22,639 bases of DNA, taken from positions 1 to 22,639 of the forward strand of contig JBOHWL010000237.1 in NCBI GenBank assembly GCA_050736615.1. Direction: 5' to 3'. Of this stretch, positions 1 to 7,993 are shown in pieces (the first letter of the stretch is position 1; each line of letters begins with the position of its first letter). The translations under genes and the position numbers were made by a program. Under the pieces are notes generated by a model, which worked only from the letters and a program-made list of their open reading frames with translations, made no database searches and was not told where the DNA came from. The DNA is from JBOHWJ01 sp050736615. Lineage in GTDB: Bacteria > Desulfobacterota > Binatia > Binatales > Binataceae.

Positions 1-1698
1 GCCCAGCCCTACATCATCAAGCTCACCATCGACATCTTCCTGGCGGCGCGCAAGAGCGCGCCGCCACGATGGCTGCGGCCGGCACTCGGCGCCTTTCATG
101 GCCATGGCCTGCTGGTCATGGGCGCGATTTATCTCGTGCTGCTGGTGGGCGAAGTAACCACTTTTTACGGGCAGTTTTATCTCACCATGATGGTGGCGCA
201 GTACAGTCTCTCGGACCTGCGCCTGGCGCTGTTCGAGCACGTCGAGCGCCTGCCGATGGCATTTTTCGACCGTACGCCGGCCGGCCGCCTGGTCAGCCGC
301 ATGACCACCGATATCGATGCCATCAACGAAATGTTCAGTGCCGGTTCGCTCACCCTGTTTATCGACGTCCTTACGCTGGCCGGCATCATCGCCATCATGT
401 TCTCGCTCAACGCGCGGCTGGCCTTGTGGGCGCTATGCGTGGTCCCGCCGCTGTTGTTGGCGATCAACTTCTACCGCGTGCGCGCGCGCAATTTCTATCG
501 TCTGACGCGCGAACGTTTCGCCGCGCTCAACGCGTACCTTTCCGAGTCGTTGAGCGGAATGGCGGTTATCCAGCTTTTCACGCGCGAACGCGAGTCCCGG
601 CGCGAGTTCGACGGGCTCAATCAGGACGCGCGCGACGTCCAGATGACCACTAACATCTACGAAGCCGGGCTGTTCTCAACGGTCGAGGCGCTCAGCTCAA
701 TCGCCATCGCGCTGATCCTATGGGTCGGTGGTGGCGAGGAAATTCATCGCATCATCCAGATTGGCACGCTGGTCGCTTTCATCGATTACGTGCAACGTTT
801 CTTTAATCCGCTCCGCGACGTGGCGAATAAGTACACCACGTTGCAGTCGGCCCTGGCTGCGGTTGAAAGGATCGAGGCGCTCATGGAGACGCCGCGCACG
901 ATCGCGACTCCCGCGATGCCGAAGCGGACCGCGGATGGCGCCGGCGCGATCATCTTCGACCACGTGAGCTTTGAGTACCGCATCGGCGAGCCGGTGTTGC
1001 GCGATTTGAGCTTTCGTGTCGAACCGGGCCAGAAAATTGCGATTGTGGGCCCTACTGGTTCGGGTAAAACCACCATCATCAAGCTGCTCAACCGTTTCTA
1101 CGACGTCACCGGCGGGCGCATCCTGGTCGATGGCGTTGACGTGCGGGAATGGGATTTGACGGCCTTGCGTCATGCGATTGGATTGGTGCAGCAGGACGTC
1201 TTTCTGTTCGCGGGCGACGTGCTCGAAAATGTCCGGCTGGCGCGGACCGATCTCACGGACAGCGAAGTCCGCGGAGCGCTCATCCGCGCTCAGGCTTGGC
1301 GCTTCGTGGAACGGCTGCCGGGAAAACTGGCCGAGGAAATTCATGAGCGCGGCGCCAACCTTTCGGCCGGCCAGCGCCAATTGTTATCGTTCGCGCGCGC
1401 GCTGGCCTATAACCCGCGCATCCTGGTGATGGACGAGGCCACCTCCAGCGTCGATAGCGAAACCGAACGGCTGATTCAAATCGCGCTCGACGAACTCCTG
1501 GCCGAACGCACCGCGCTCATCATCGCGCATCGCCTCTCGACCATCGAACGCGCCGATCGCATCCTGGTTCTCAGCAACGGCGCACTGCGCGAAAGCGGCA
1601 CGCATGAGGAGTTGCTCAAACGGCCGGGACTATATCGGCGGCTGTTCGAGCTCCAGTATGCCGGCACTATCGAGGCCGCGCGGGAGGCGGTCAGTTGA
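1..1698 (+). CDS. ABC exporter, fused permease-ATPase subunit (5' truncated by window edge)
   Basis: The reading frame is open from base 1, so the real start lies outside the window; 565 residues are present. The first ~270 visible residues are hydrophobic transmembrane-domain sequence of the type I ABC exporter kind (ABC_membrane). The nucleotide-binding domain follows with Walker A GPTGSGKT at visible residues 350-357, a Q-loop near 397 (LVQQD), signature LSAGQ at 454-458, Walker B ILVMDE with catalytic Glu479, and the H-loop His510 (IAHRLS). It would couple ATP hydrolysis to export of a lipid, drug or peptide; the substrate cannot be told from sequence. The LSAGQRQLLSFARAL form resembles one half of heterodimeric exporters, so a partner subunit may lie just upstream; this is inference. 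No partner is visible downstream. The family call is secure. Confidence 0.95.
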   Translation, partial: AQPYIIKLTIDIFLAARKSAPPRWLRPALGAFHGHGLLVMGAIYLVLLVGEVTTFYGQFYLTMMVAQYSLSDLRLALFEHVERLPMAFFDRTPAGRLVSRMTTDIDAINEMFSAGSLTLFIDVLTLAGIIAIMFSLNARLALWALCVVPPLLLAINFYRVRARNFYRLTRERFAALNAYLSESLSGMAVIQLFTRERESRREFDGLNQDARDVQMTTNIYEAGLFSTVEALSSIAIALILWVGGGEEIHRIIQIGTLVAFIDYVQRFFNPLRDVANKYTTLQSALAAVERIEALMETPRTIATPAMPKRTADGAGAIIFDHVSFEYRIGEPVLRDLSFRVEPGQKIAIVGPTGSGKTTIIKLLNRFYDVTGGRILVDGVDVREWDLTALRHAIGLVQQDVFLFAGDVLENVRLARTDLTDSEVRGALIRAQAWRFVERLPGKLAEEIHERGANLSAGQRQLLSFARALAYNPRILVMDEATSSVDSETERLIQIALDELLAERTALIIAHRLSTIERADRILVLSNGALRESGTHEELLKRPGLYRRLFELQYAGTIEAAREAVS

Positions 1699-1810
1699 GC
1701 CTTGATCGAGCGCGTCGCTTGGCAAGGCGGAGTGAGTTGAGCTTGCAGGCAGGGACTAGGCGCCGGTGCTCCTTACCTCCGTTGGAGATGGAAGAGCGGC
1801 CCGCATTCTT

Positions 1811-1860
1811 CGCCTCTCCCTGCCGGGAGAGGTCGCGCCGTCAGGCGCGGGTGAGGGACA
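1811..1860. repeat. REP-like tandem hairpins in ABC transporter 3' spacer
   Basis: Two adjacent perfect hairpins are visible: CCTCTCCC (1813-1820) pairs with GGGAGAGG (1825-1832), and CGCGCC (1834-1839) pairs with GGCGCG (1844-1849), followed by GGTGAGGG. This general pattern is a dispersed intergenic palindrome seen in many high-GC proteobacterial-type genomes. It lies between the ABC exporter stop and the lipoprotein start and could stabilise or end the upstream transcript. No U-tract follows, so a simple rho-independent terminator is not claimed. The rest of the 1699-1966 spacer shows nothing convincing. Confidence 0.6.
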
Positions 1861-1966
1861 AAATTGACCGAATGCTAAGCCGCCATTCTATGCCGCGCAT
1901 GGAGGTGAGCCCAGCAGCCTTCGTTGGCCGGATGCGTCCGCGGCGTGCCTTCCCGCGACCTCGCGA

Positions 1967-3094
1967 ATGATCTCGCCATCGCGAAATTTTTTGCTTGCCG
2001 CATTGCTGGTCCTCGGATGCGTTCTGTTGTCGGGCTGCGACGTGAGCTACATCGCGCATGCGGCTTACGAGGAGAGCATACTGCTGTGGCGTCGCAAGCC
2101 GATAAGTCAGGTGCTGGCACGCCAAAATCTGCCGGCGGTGACTCGCGGTAAGCTTGAAACAGTGCTGGCTGTGCGCCAATTCGCGGCTGAGCGGCTTGGT
2201 GAAAACGTTGGCGGCGCCTACAAGACCGTCACCCCGGTCGATTCGGGTGCCGTGGTGTGGGTCGTGATGGCGGCGAAACGGGACAAGCTGGTAGCGCATA
2301 CGTGGTGGTTTCCGATCGTCGGCTCGGTGCCATATCGCGGTTATTTCAAACGGCGTGAGGCTGAAGCCGAAGCGGCGTCGATGGAGGCGCGCGGGTATGA
2401 CACTTATGTGCGGCCGGCCATCGCTTTTTCCAGCCTTGGATTCTTCAACGACCCGCTCTTAGCCAATCTGCTTGAGCTGAATCGGGTCGAATTGGCCGGT
2501 GTCATCATTCACGAATTGTTCCATCGTACGTTTTTTCTCAGCAGCGACGTGATGTTCGACGAATCAGCGGCCACCTGGGTGGGCGCGCGCGGTGCGCTGG
2601 CGTTTTTCACCGAGACTGAAGGCGCGGAATCAGCGGACGCGGTGGCTGCCCGGGGCGTGCTCGAGAGCGAACTGCGCTTTGGCGATTTCCTGCAGCAAGA
2701 GCAGGCGCGTTTGCTCCGGCTCTACGCCAGTGGCTTGCCGCGTGACGAAATTCTCAAGCGTCGCGTCAAGTTGTTTGCCGATATCAGCGCCGACTACGCG
2801 CGCCTCAAGCCGACCCTGTCCGGGCTGGAGCGCTACAATCTTGATCGCCAGAAACTCAACAACGCGGTCCTGCTGAATTACCTGATTTACTTTCACGACC
2901 TGCGGAATTTCGAAGCACTCTACCGGATTCATCATCAGGATTTGCGAGGAACCATTCAGGCGATCATTACTTTGGCGAAAAGCGATCGCGCCGACCCGTT
3001 CCATGCGATTTGGGCAGCATCGCTGGCGGCACCGCCGGTCAAAGCGCCGTCATCCGTGAAAATTCCGTTCCCTCAGCCGATTCCGGCCGATTAG
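1967..3094 (+). CDS. Predicted aminopeptidase lipoprotein (COG4324/PF10023-like, HExxH)
   Basis: A 375-residue protein. The N-terminus is a lipoprotein signal peptide: a hydrophobic run then lipobox LSGC, with the modified Cys near residue 23, so it should be anchored to a membrane on the periplasmic side. The putative zinc site is HELFH at residues 182-186, with a likely third ligand Glu199 in FDESAATW. That arrangement, and the upstream segment with KTVTPVD and PYRGYF, match the 'predicted aminopeptidase' family. The peptidase activity is assigned from family annotation only; the substrate is unknown. The ATG at 1967 is chosen because it places the signal peptide correctly, although no clear Shine-Dalgarno is seen. 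Convergent with the hydrolase gene downstream, with a 39-nt gap. Confidence 0.85.
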   Translation: MISPSRNFLLAALLVLGCVLLSGCDVSYIAHAAYEESILLWRRKPISQVLARQNLPAVTRGKLETVLAVRQFAAERLGENVGGAYKTVTPVDSGAVVWVVMAAKRDKLVAHTWWFPIVGSVPYRGYFKRREAEAEAASMEARGYDTYVRPAIAFSSLGFFNDPLLANLLELNRVELAGVIIHELFHRTFFLSSDVMFDESAATWVGARGALAFFTETEGAESADAVAARGVLESELRFGDFLQQEQARLLRLYASGLPRDEILKRRVKLFADISADYARLKPTLSGLERYNLDRQKLNNAVLLNYLIYFHDLRNFEALYRIHHQDLRGTIQAIITLAKSDRADPFHAIWAASLAAPPVKAPSSVKIPFPQPIPAD

Positions 3095-3133
3095 GCAACC
3101 TCGGTCATGCTAAGCGGATGCCGCGATTCCAGA

Positions 3134-3787
3134 TTACCGCCATGGATTCATCATCGCCGTGAGATGATCGCTGAGTTCAGCTTCATAGCCGCCGAAGAAA
3201 TGGTCGGCGCCGGCAATGATGGCGAGTTGCGCGCGTCCGGCCAATTCCTGATGTAGCGCTTTAAGTTCAACCACTGGACAATACATGTCGCGATCGCCCG
3301 CTGTCAGAATGATTGGTTGAGAAAACGTGGTCAGCGCCGTTTGATCAATCATACGGAGCGGTAAGGCCACCAGGACCAGGCCGCCCAACTGACCGATGCG
3401 GGCCGCCGCCCGCGTCGACGCCATCGCGCCGAACGAATAACCGGCCAGGATAGCGCCGTCCGGCCGCACCCCCGTCTGGCTCGTCAGGAAATCGACCGCC
3501 GCGCGCGCATCCTCAGCTTCGCCTAACCCGCCGCTGTGCTCACCTTCGCTATCATCGACGCCGCGGAAATTGAAACGCAAAGTGGCCCATCCCAGCCGCC
3601 ACATCGCCTCCAGCACAGCCTCGACGACGTTGTTGTACATCGTCCCGCCATAAAGCGGATGTGGATGACATACCACGCCACCGCGAACCGGGTTGCCGGA
3701 TGGCATCGTTAACAGGCCTTCGAGCGTAAGCGTTTCAGATGTGAAAGTGACTCGCCGTTCGTCCATGCATGACCCCGAAATTGACAT
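3134..3787 (-). CDS. Small alpha/beta hydrolase
   Basis: A 217-residue protein of the short alpha/beta hydrolase kind (dienelactone hydrolase/COG2945-like). Features seen: the HPHPLYGG segment at residues 41-48 next to the oxyanion hole, nucleophile elbow GYSFGA with Ser118, an acid residue in the AGDRDMYCP stretch (Asp165 or Asp167), and catalytic His196 in GADHFF. No signal peptide, so probably cytoplasmic. It would hydrolyse an ester or similar bond; the substrate is unknown. ATG codons at 3787 and 3766 (residue 8, MDERRV) are both possible starts. The second is preceded by a CGGGG stretch, and the family's conserved part begins after it. The gene is divergent from the broken Mut7-C gene. 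Confidence 0.87.
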   Translation of the reverse strand: MSISGSCMDERRVTFTSETLTLEGLLTMPSGNPVRGGVVCHPHPLYGGTMYNNVVEAVLEAMWRLGWATLRFNFRGVDDSEGEHSGGLGEAEDARAAVDFLTSQTGVRPDGAILAGYSFGAMASTRAAARIGQLGGLVLVALPLRMIDQTALTTFSQPIILTAGDRDMYCPVVELKALHQELAGRAQLAIIAGADHFFGGYEAELSDHLTAMMNPWR

Positions 3788-3848
3788 AGATCAAGCGCCG
3801 TTTTGCGCTCCAGGATGCCGTCCACATTCTGCTATACTATAAGCTGTT

Positions 3849-4209
3849 GTGATTGAAGAAACTCCGGTGAACGACGCACGCGAGGAGCCGCCGCGGTTTA
3901 TTGCCGATCGAATGCTCAAGCGGCTTGCGCGATGGTTACGCCTGCTCGGCGCGGACGTTGTATGCGACAACGCACTGGACGGCGCCGAGGCGTTTTCCTT
4001 TTGACGTGCGGCGATGGGCTTTCAGCCGTTGCGCCCTTTGTAACGAACCGGTGACGATGGTTCCACGTGAAACATTGTGGCGGCGCATACCGCCCTTCGT
4101 ATATGCCAGCCATGACAATTTTGCCGTATGCGCGCGATGCGGTCGCGTATACTGGGGCGCAACCCATCCGGAGCGTGTCTTGCGCGAACTCGACGCGATC
4201 GGATTGTGA
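3849..4209 (+). pseudogene. Mut7-C RNase-domain gene, broken by internal deletion/frameshift
   Basis: Two pieces of one Mut7-C (PF01927, PIN-like fold) protein lie in different frames. The N-terminal piece begins at GTG 3849 and reads through RFIADRMLKRLARWLRLLG and VVCDNALDGAEA (about 3894-4000), then hits TGA near 4002. The C-terminal piece is in the frame of 3901 and runs from about 4005 to the stop at 4209. It has the zinc-ribbon pairs C-x2-C (CALC) and C-x2-C (CARC) and the typical ending GRVYWGATHPERV. The middle segment expected in this family, which carries the TRD acidic motif, is absent. So sequence was lost as well as frame, at about 3995-4020. The gene is presumably non-functional. 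An overlapping 102-residue open frame from 3901 is an artefact of this break. Confidence 0.8.
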
Positions 4210-4326
4210 TCGCTTGCGAGCGGAAACGTATATTGATGGTTCGCCTTAAGTTTCCGATGGGCTGAAGCGGCTCACAATTTGAACGAGTTCATCACGGTTG
4301 AGAGATAGTCAAGGTATGCGGCTCGA

Positions 4327-4770
4327 ATGGCGGTAGCGGTCAAAATCCAACGCCTGCACGGTAATTCAGCTCCGCTCCCGCGTTATCAGAGTGAGCGCGC
4401 GGCGGGCCTTGATTTGACCGCCGACCTGGCCGGGGGACGGATTTTGCAGCCGCTCGAGCGCGCCGCCATACCGACCGGAATCGCGCTCGAAATTCCAACC
4501 GGTTACGAGGGTCAGATACGCCCGCGCAGTGGGCGCGCGTTGGCCGAGGGGCTGGCGTTGATCAATTCGCCGGGTACAATCGATGCCGACTATCGCGGCG
4601 AAATAATGGTGTTGGTGATTAACCTCGGGGACCGGCCGCTCACGATTCATCCGGGCGATCGTATCGCCCAGCTTATTATCGCGCCGGTCGCGCAAGTGGA
4701 GTTGATTGAAGTGCATGAAATCGGTGCGAGTCGCCGCAGCGGCGGAGGATTTGGCCATACCGGATATTAA
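4327..4770 (+). CDS. dut: dUTP diphosphatase (dUTPase)
   Basis: A 147-residue protein of normal trimeric dUTPase length. It hydrolyses dUTP to dUMP and pyrophosphate, keeping uracil out of DNA and supplying dUMP for thymidylate synthesis in the cytoplasm. Conserved motifs are visible: motif 1 AAGLDLTA (25-32), motif 2 RPRSGRALAEG (65-75), motif 3 with the uracil-binding region GTIDADYRGE (83-92, catalytic Asp88), motif 4 PGDRIAQLI, and the C-terminal arm RRSGGGFGHTGY. Motif 2 has Arg after RSG where many relatives have Leu or Met. The ATG at 4327 gives the family's normal length. It sits directly ahead of purB with overlapping or abutting ends and so may share its transcript. Confidence 0.96.
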   Translation: MAVAVKIQRLHGNSAPLPRYQSERAAGLDLTADLAGGRILQPLERAAIPTGIALEIPTGYEGQIRPRSGRALAEGLALINSPGTIDADYRGEIMVLVINLGDRPLTIHPGDRIAQLIIAPVAQVELIEVHEIGASRRSGGGFGHTGY

Positions 4771-6199
4771 AGTAAATGTTGAAGATTCGGCGTTGCTGGC
4801 GATCTCGTCAATCGACGGCCGCTATCAGGCACGCACGCGCGCGCTGACCGCGTACTTCAGCGAATACGCGCTGATCAAATATAGGGTGCGCGTCGAGCTC
4901 GAGTGGTACCTGTCGTTGGCCGCCAACCCCGCGCTCGATGCGCTCGCTGCGATACCGGACGTAATCACACGGCGGCTACGCGCAATTTACGAAGATTTTT
5001 CCTTGCCGGATGCGCATCGGGTCAAGCAACTCGAAGCCGCCACCAATCACGATGTAAAGGCCGTTGAATATTTTCTCCGGGAGAAAATCGCCGCCCTTGA
5101 GGCCGGCCTCCCGCTGGAAATGATCCATTTCGCCTGCACTTCGGAGGACATCAGCAATCTTGCCTATGCCCTCATATTGAAAGAATTCAGCACGCGCGAA
5201 TTGATTCCCGCGCTGCGGCGCATGGTGGACGCCATCGCCGCTTTCGCTCATCGTTATCGAGCCCTGCCGATGATTGCCCGGACCCATGGTCAGGCGGCGT
5301 CACCGACCACCTTGGGCAAGGAATTCGCCATTTTCGCGTGGCGCCTCGAGCGCCAGCTAGGCCAGCTCGAACATCAGCAATATCTGGGAAAATGCAACGG
5401 CGCGGTGGGCAATTACAACGCGCACGCTTTCGCCTGTCCCGAGGTCGATTGGATCGACCAGTCACGGCGCTTCGTCGAAGGTTTGGGGCTGGTCTGGAAT
5501 CCGCTTACGACGCAGATCGAGAGTCATGATTTTTTGGCCGAATTGTTCGCGAATGTCATTCGGATCGACACGATCCTGATTGGATTCGCACGCGATATCT
5601 GGGGATATATCAGTCTCGGTTACCTGACCCAGCGTATGGCTGCGGGCGAGGTCGGTTCCTCGACTATGCCGCACAAGGTTAATCCGATAGATTTCGAGAA
5701 TGGTGAGGGCAATTTGGGGTTGGCCACCACGATGTTCGAGCATCTGGCCACCAAATTGCCGATTGCGCGCTGGCAGCGGGATTTGACCGACAGCACGGCG
5801 ATGCGTGCGATGGGCACCGCGTTCGGCCATGTCGTAGTGGCGCTAAGCTCGCTTGACCGCGGGTTGGGAAAAATCCAGGTCAGCCAACCACGTATCGCCG
5901 CTGACCTTGAGCAAGCCCAGGCCTGGGAGATCGTGGCTGAAGCGGTGCAGACCCTGATGCGCCGTTATGGCTTCGAGAATCCCTATGAACAATTGAAAGA
6001 ACTCACGCGGGGGCGGCCGGTCAACGCCGCTATCATCAAGAATTTTATTTCGCGGCTCGGACTCGACGCCGAGGCTCGCGCGCGGCTGGAACGGCTCACG
6101 CCCGCGTCCTTTGTGGGTCTGGCGGCGGAATTGGTCGAGCGTTTCGCTCCCGCCGGCTCGCGAATAAAAACGGACCGAGAACCTGCCGCGCAATTGTGA
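4715..6199 (+). CDS. purB: Adenylosuccinate lyase
   Basis: Cleaves SAICAR to AICAR and adenylosuccinate to AMP, each releasing fumarate, in purine synthesis. Closest in pattern to the E. coli PurB type: LLAISSIDGRY near the start, TNHDVKAVEYFL, FACTSEDISNL, ARTHGQ, and the superfamily signature SSTMPHKVNPIDFENGEGN with the catalytic serine loop at about residues 315-316. About 494 residues from ATG 4715, which overlaps dut by 56 nt; a TTG at 4706 in the same frame would add three residues. The N-terminus is therefore about 20 residues longer than E. coli PurB. A start nearer 4751-4790 would need TTG or a rarer codon after the GGAGG at 4744-4748, so the exact start is uncertain. The rest of the call is secure. 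Confidence 0.95.
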   Translation: MKSVRVAAAAEDLAIPDIKVNVEDSALLAISSIDGRYQARTRALTAYFSEYALIKYRVRVELEWYLSLAANPALDALAAIPDVITRRLRAIYEDFSLPDAHRVKQLEAATNHDVKAVEYFLREKIAALEAGLPLEMIHFACTSEDISNLAYALILKEFSTRELIPALRRMVDAIAAFAHRYRALPMIARTHGQAASPTTLGKEFAIFAWRLERQLGQLEHQQYLGKCNGAVGNYNAHAFACPEVDWIDQSRRFVEGLGLVWNPLTTQIESHDFLAELFANVIRIDTILIGFARDIWGYISLGYLTQRMAAGEVGSSTMPHKVNPIDFENGEGNLGLATTMFEHLATKLPIARWQRDLTDSTAMRAMGTAFGHVVVALSSLDRGLGKIQVSQPRIAADLEQAQAWEIVAEAVQTLMRRYGFENPYEQLKELTRGRPVNAAIIKNFISRLGLDAEARARLERLTPASFVGLAAELVERFAPAGSRIKTDREPAAQL

Positions 6200-6320
6200 A
6201 TTAAAGCCGCTTTTTGTGGATACCCGCGCGTCGCAATGTGCTCGTTCGAGCCGCCGGTCCATTGGTATTGCCCGGCGCGCCAAGTAAGATGAACAGCAAG
6301 ACTATTGAACGGAGTTTGAC

Positions 6321-7037
6321 GTGGAAACAGCTCCAGAAAAGCTCACAATGTTTTATGAAGGCAAGGCGAAGAAACTCTATTCCACCGCCGACCCCGACCT
6401 TGTAATCGCCTACTTCAAGGACGACGCCACCGCGTTCAACGCTAAGAAAAAGGGCACGATTGAAGACAAAGGCATCGTCAACAACCGCATGTCCGAATTG
6501 TTCTTCGGTTTGCTCGAGCGTAACGGCGTCAAGACTCATTTCGTCCGCCGTCTGAATGACCGCGAGATGCTGTGCAAGCGGCTGCAAATAATTCCGGTCG
6601 AAACCGTGGTACGCAATATCGTGGCGGGTTCGATGGCGAAGCGGTTGGGGCGTGAAGAGGGTGAAGCGCTCAAGCGGCCGGTGGTCGAGTACTATTATAA
6701 ATCCGACCCGCTCGACGATCCGCTGATTACCGCCGACCATGCGATCCTGTTTGGTTGGGCAACCGAGCCGGAATTGCGCACGATCGATGAGATGGCGTTG
6801 CGGGTCAATCAAGTCCTGAGCCATTTTCTCGACGAGCGCGGCATCATCCTGGTCGACTTCAAGCTTGAATTCGGCCGCCATCATGATGAGATTCTACTTG
6901 GTGATGAAATCTGCCCGGACACCTGCCGCTTCTGGGATAAAGCCACGCTTAAGAAACTCGACAAGGACCGCTTTCGCCGCGACCTCGGCGACGTTGAGGC
7001 GGCCTACCATGAAATGTTGCGCCGGGTCGAAAGCTGA
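6321..7037 (+). CDS. purC: Phosphoribosylaminoimidazole-succinocarboxamide (SAICAR) synthase
   Basis: A 238-residue enzyme that joins CAIR and aspartate using ATP to make SAICAR. Seen in sequence: YEGKAKKLY near residues 12-20 (nucleotide-binding start of the fold), VVRNIVAGSMAKRLG, and VDFKLEFGRHHDEILLGDEICPDTCRFWD, the family's C-terminal signature. Full length for the bacterial single-domain form. The start is GTG 6321, preceded by GGAG at 6311-6314 with six-base spacing. It follows purB after 121 nt and precedes purS by 24 nt. Its product feeds PurB, so gene order matches pathway logic. Confidence 0.97.
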   Translation: METAPEKLTMFYEGKAKKLYSTADPDLVIAYFKDDATAFNAKKKGTIEDKGIVNNRMSELFFGLLERNGVKTHFVRRLNDREMLCKRLQIIPVETVVRNIVAGSMAKRLGREEGEALKRPVVEYYYKSDPLDDPLITADHAILFGWATEPELRTIDEMALRVNQVLSHFLDERGIILVDFKLEFGRHHDEILLGDEICPDTCRFWDKATLKKLDKDRFRRDLGDVEAAYHEMLRRVES

Positions 7038-7061
7038 GTCCGCTTCGATGAAGACGCGCCG

Positions 7062-7307
7062 ATGCGGGTAACAGTTGTGATCACGCCCCGCGGTGGCATC
7101 CTCGACCCGCAGGGACGAGCGGTAGAAGGCGCGCTTAAAAGTCTTGGCCATCATGGTGTTTCGACGGTTCGCGTCGGACGCTACGTGACGTTCGACGTGG
7201 ATGCGTTCTCGAAAACAGCGGCTGAAGAAGCGGTCAAGCGGATGTGCGATGAACTTTTGGCCAATCCGCTGATTGAAGATTATCGCTTCGAGGTCCAAGA
7301 CGAATGA
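7062..7307 (+). CDS. purS: FGAM synthetase subunit PurS
   Basis: An 81-residue protein with the PurS pattern: a beta strand with V-I-TPRGGILDPQGRAVEGALKSLG, then VRVGRYVTFDVDA, and C-terminal NPLIEDYRFEV. PurS is the small subunit that bridges PurQ and PurL and helps pass ammonia between them. Its presence shows that this organism uses the three-protein FGAM synthetase found in Gram-positives, archaea and many deep-branching bacteria, rather than the single long PurL of gammaproteobacteria. The stop overlaps the purQ start through ATGA (7304-7307), indicating translational coupling. Confidence 0.95.
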   Translation: MRVTVVITPRGGILDPQGRAVEGALKSLGHHGVSTVRVGRYVTFDVDAFSKTAAEEAVKRMCDELLANPLIEDYRFEVQDE

Positions 7308-7993
7308 AATGGGGCGTGGTACGCTTCCCCGGTTCGCTCGACGACGGTGATGCGCTGCTCGCGTTGCGGGACGTGATGGGCCAGCAGGCTCATCTGTTGT
7401 GGCATAAGGACGAAACCTTGGGCGGCGCCGATTGCGTGGTTTTGCCCGGCGGTTTCAGTTATGGCGATTACCTGCGCTGCGGCGCGATCGCGCGTTTTTC
7501 TCCAATCATGCGGAGCGTGGTGCGATTTGCCGAAGAAGGCGGCTTGGTGATCGGCATCTGCAATGGCTTTCAAATTCTATGTGAGGCGCATCTGCTGCCC
7601 GGCGCGCTGACGCGTAATCGTTCGCTTGCCTTCGTATGTGAGCGCGTAATGGTGCGCGTCGATAATGCGCGCACGCCGTTTACCAGCGCGGCAACGCCCG
7701 GTGAATTGTTATGCCTGCCGATCAAGCATGGTGAAGGGCGCTATGTGGCGCCGCAGGGGCACCTCGCCGAGATGGAAGAACGCGGACAGGTGCTGTTGCG
7801 CTATGTGAATCGTTCCGGCGCCGAGGACGACAGAGTCAACCCCAATGGATCGATTCACGCGATTGCCGGCGTGGCCAATGAACGCTTCAACATCTTTGGC
7901 TTGATGCCTCATCCCGAGCACGCCGTCGAGAAAATGCTGGGTGGCGAGGACGGCCTGAAAATTTTCCACTCGATTATCGAGAGTGCCGGATGA
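7304..7993 (+). CDS. purQ: FGAM synthetase glutaminase subunit PurQ
   Basis: A 229-residue class I glutamine amidotransferase that hydrolyses glutamine to supply ammonia to PurL. The nucleophile is Cys86 in GICNGFQIL, and the His203-x-Glu205 pair in MPHPEHAVEKMLGG completes the catalytic triad. The N-terminus WGVVRFPGSLDD and the PGGFSYGDYLRCGAIARF block are typical PurQ. It overlaps purS and purL by ATGA four-base junctions on both sides, so the three subunits should be made together. Confidence 0.97.
   Translation: MKWGVVRFPGSLDDGDALLALRDVMGQQAHLLWHKDETLGGADCVVLPGGFSYGDYLRCGAIARFSPIMRSVVRFAEEGGLVIGICNGFQILCEAHLLPGALTRNRSLAFVCERVMVRVDNARTPFTSAATPGELLCLPIKHGEGRYVAPQGHLAEMEERGQVLLRYVNRSGAEDDRVNPNGSIHAIAGVANERFNIFGLMPHPEHAVEKMLGGEDGLKIFHSIIESAG

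Noticed and set aside
1695..1970. 91-residue open frame after the ABC exporter
   Set aside because: Arg-rich composition, runs through the REP-like hairpins, no ribosome binding site or recognisable domain.
3781..3838. TTGACA (3781) and TATACT (3833) as a promoter for the Mut7-C gene
   Set aside because: The two boxes are 46 bases apart and cannot form one promoter; TATACT alone is too weak as evidence.
3901..4209. 102-residue open frame as an independent small zinc-ribbon protein
   Set aside because: Its first ~35 residues are out-of-frame Mut7-C coding sequence; only the C-terminal part is real, so it is a pseudogene fragment.
6201..6884. 227-residue open frame on the minus strand opposite purC
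   Set aside because: It lies antisense to a secure purC gene, has no recognisable domain or ribosome binding site, and reflects codon bias of the plus-strand gene.
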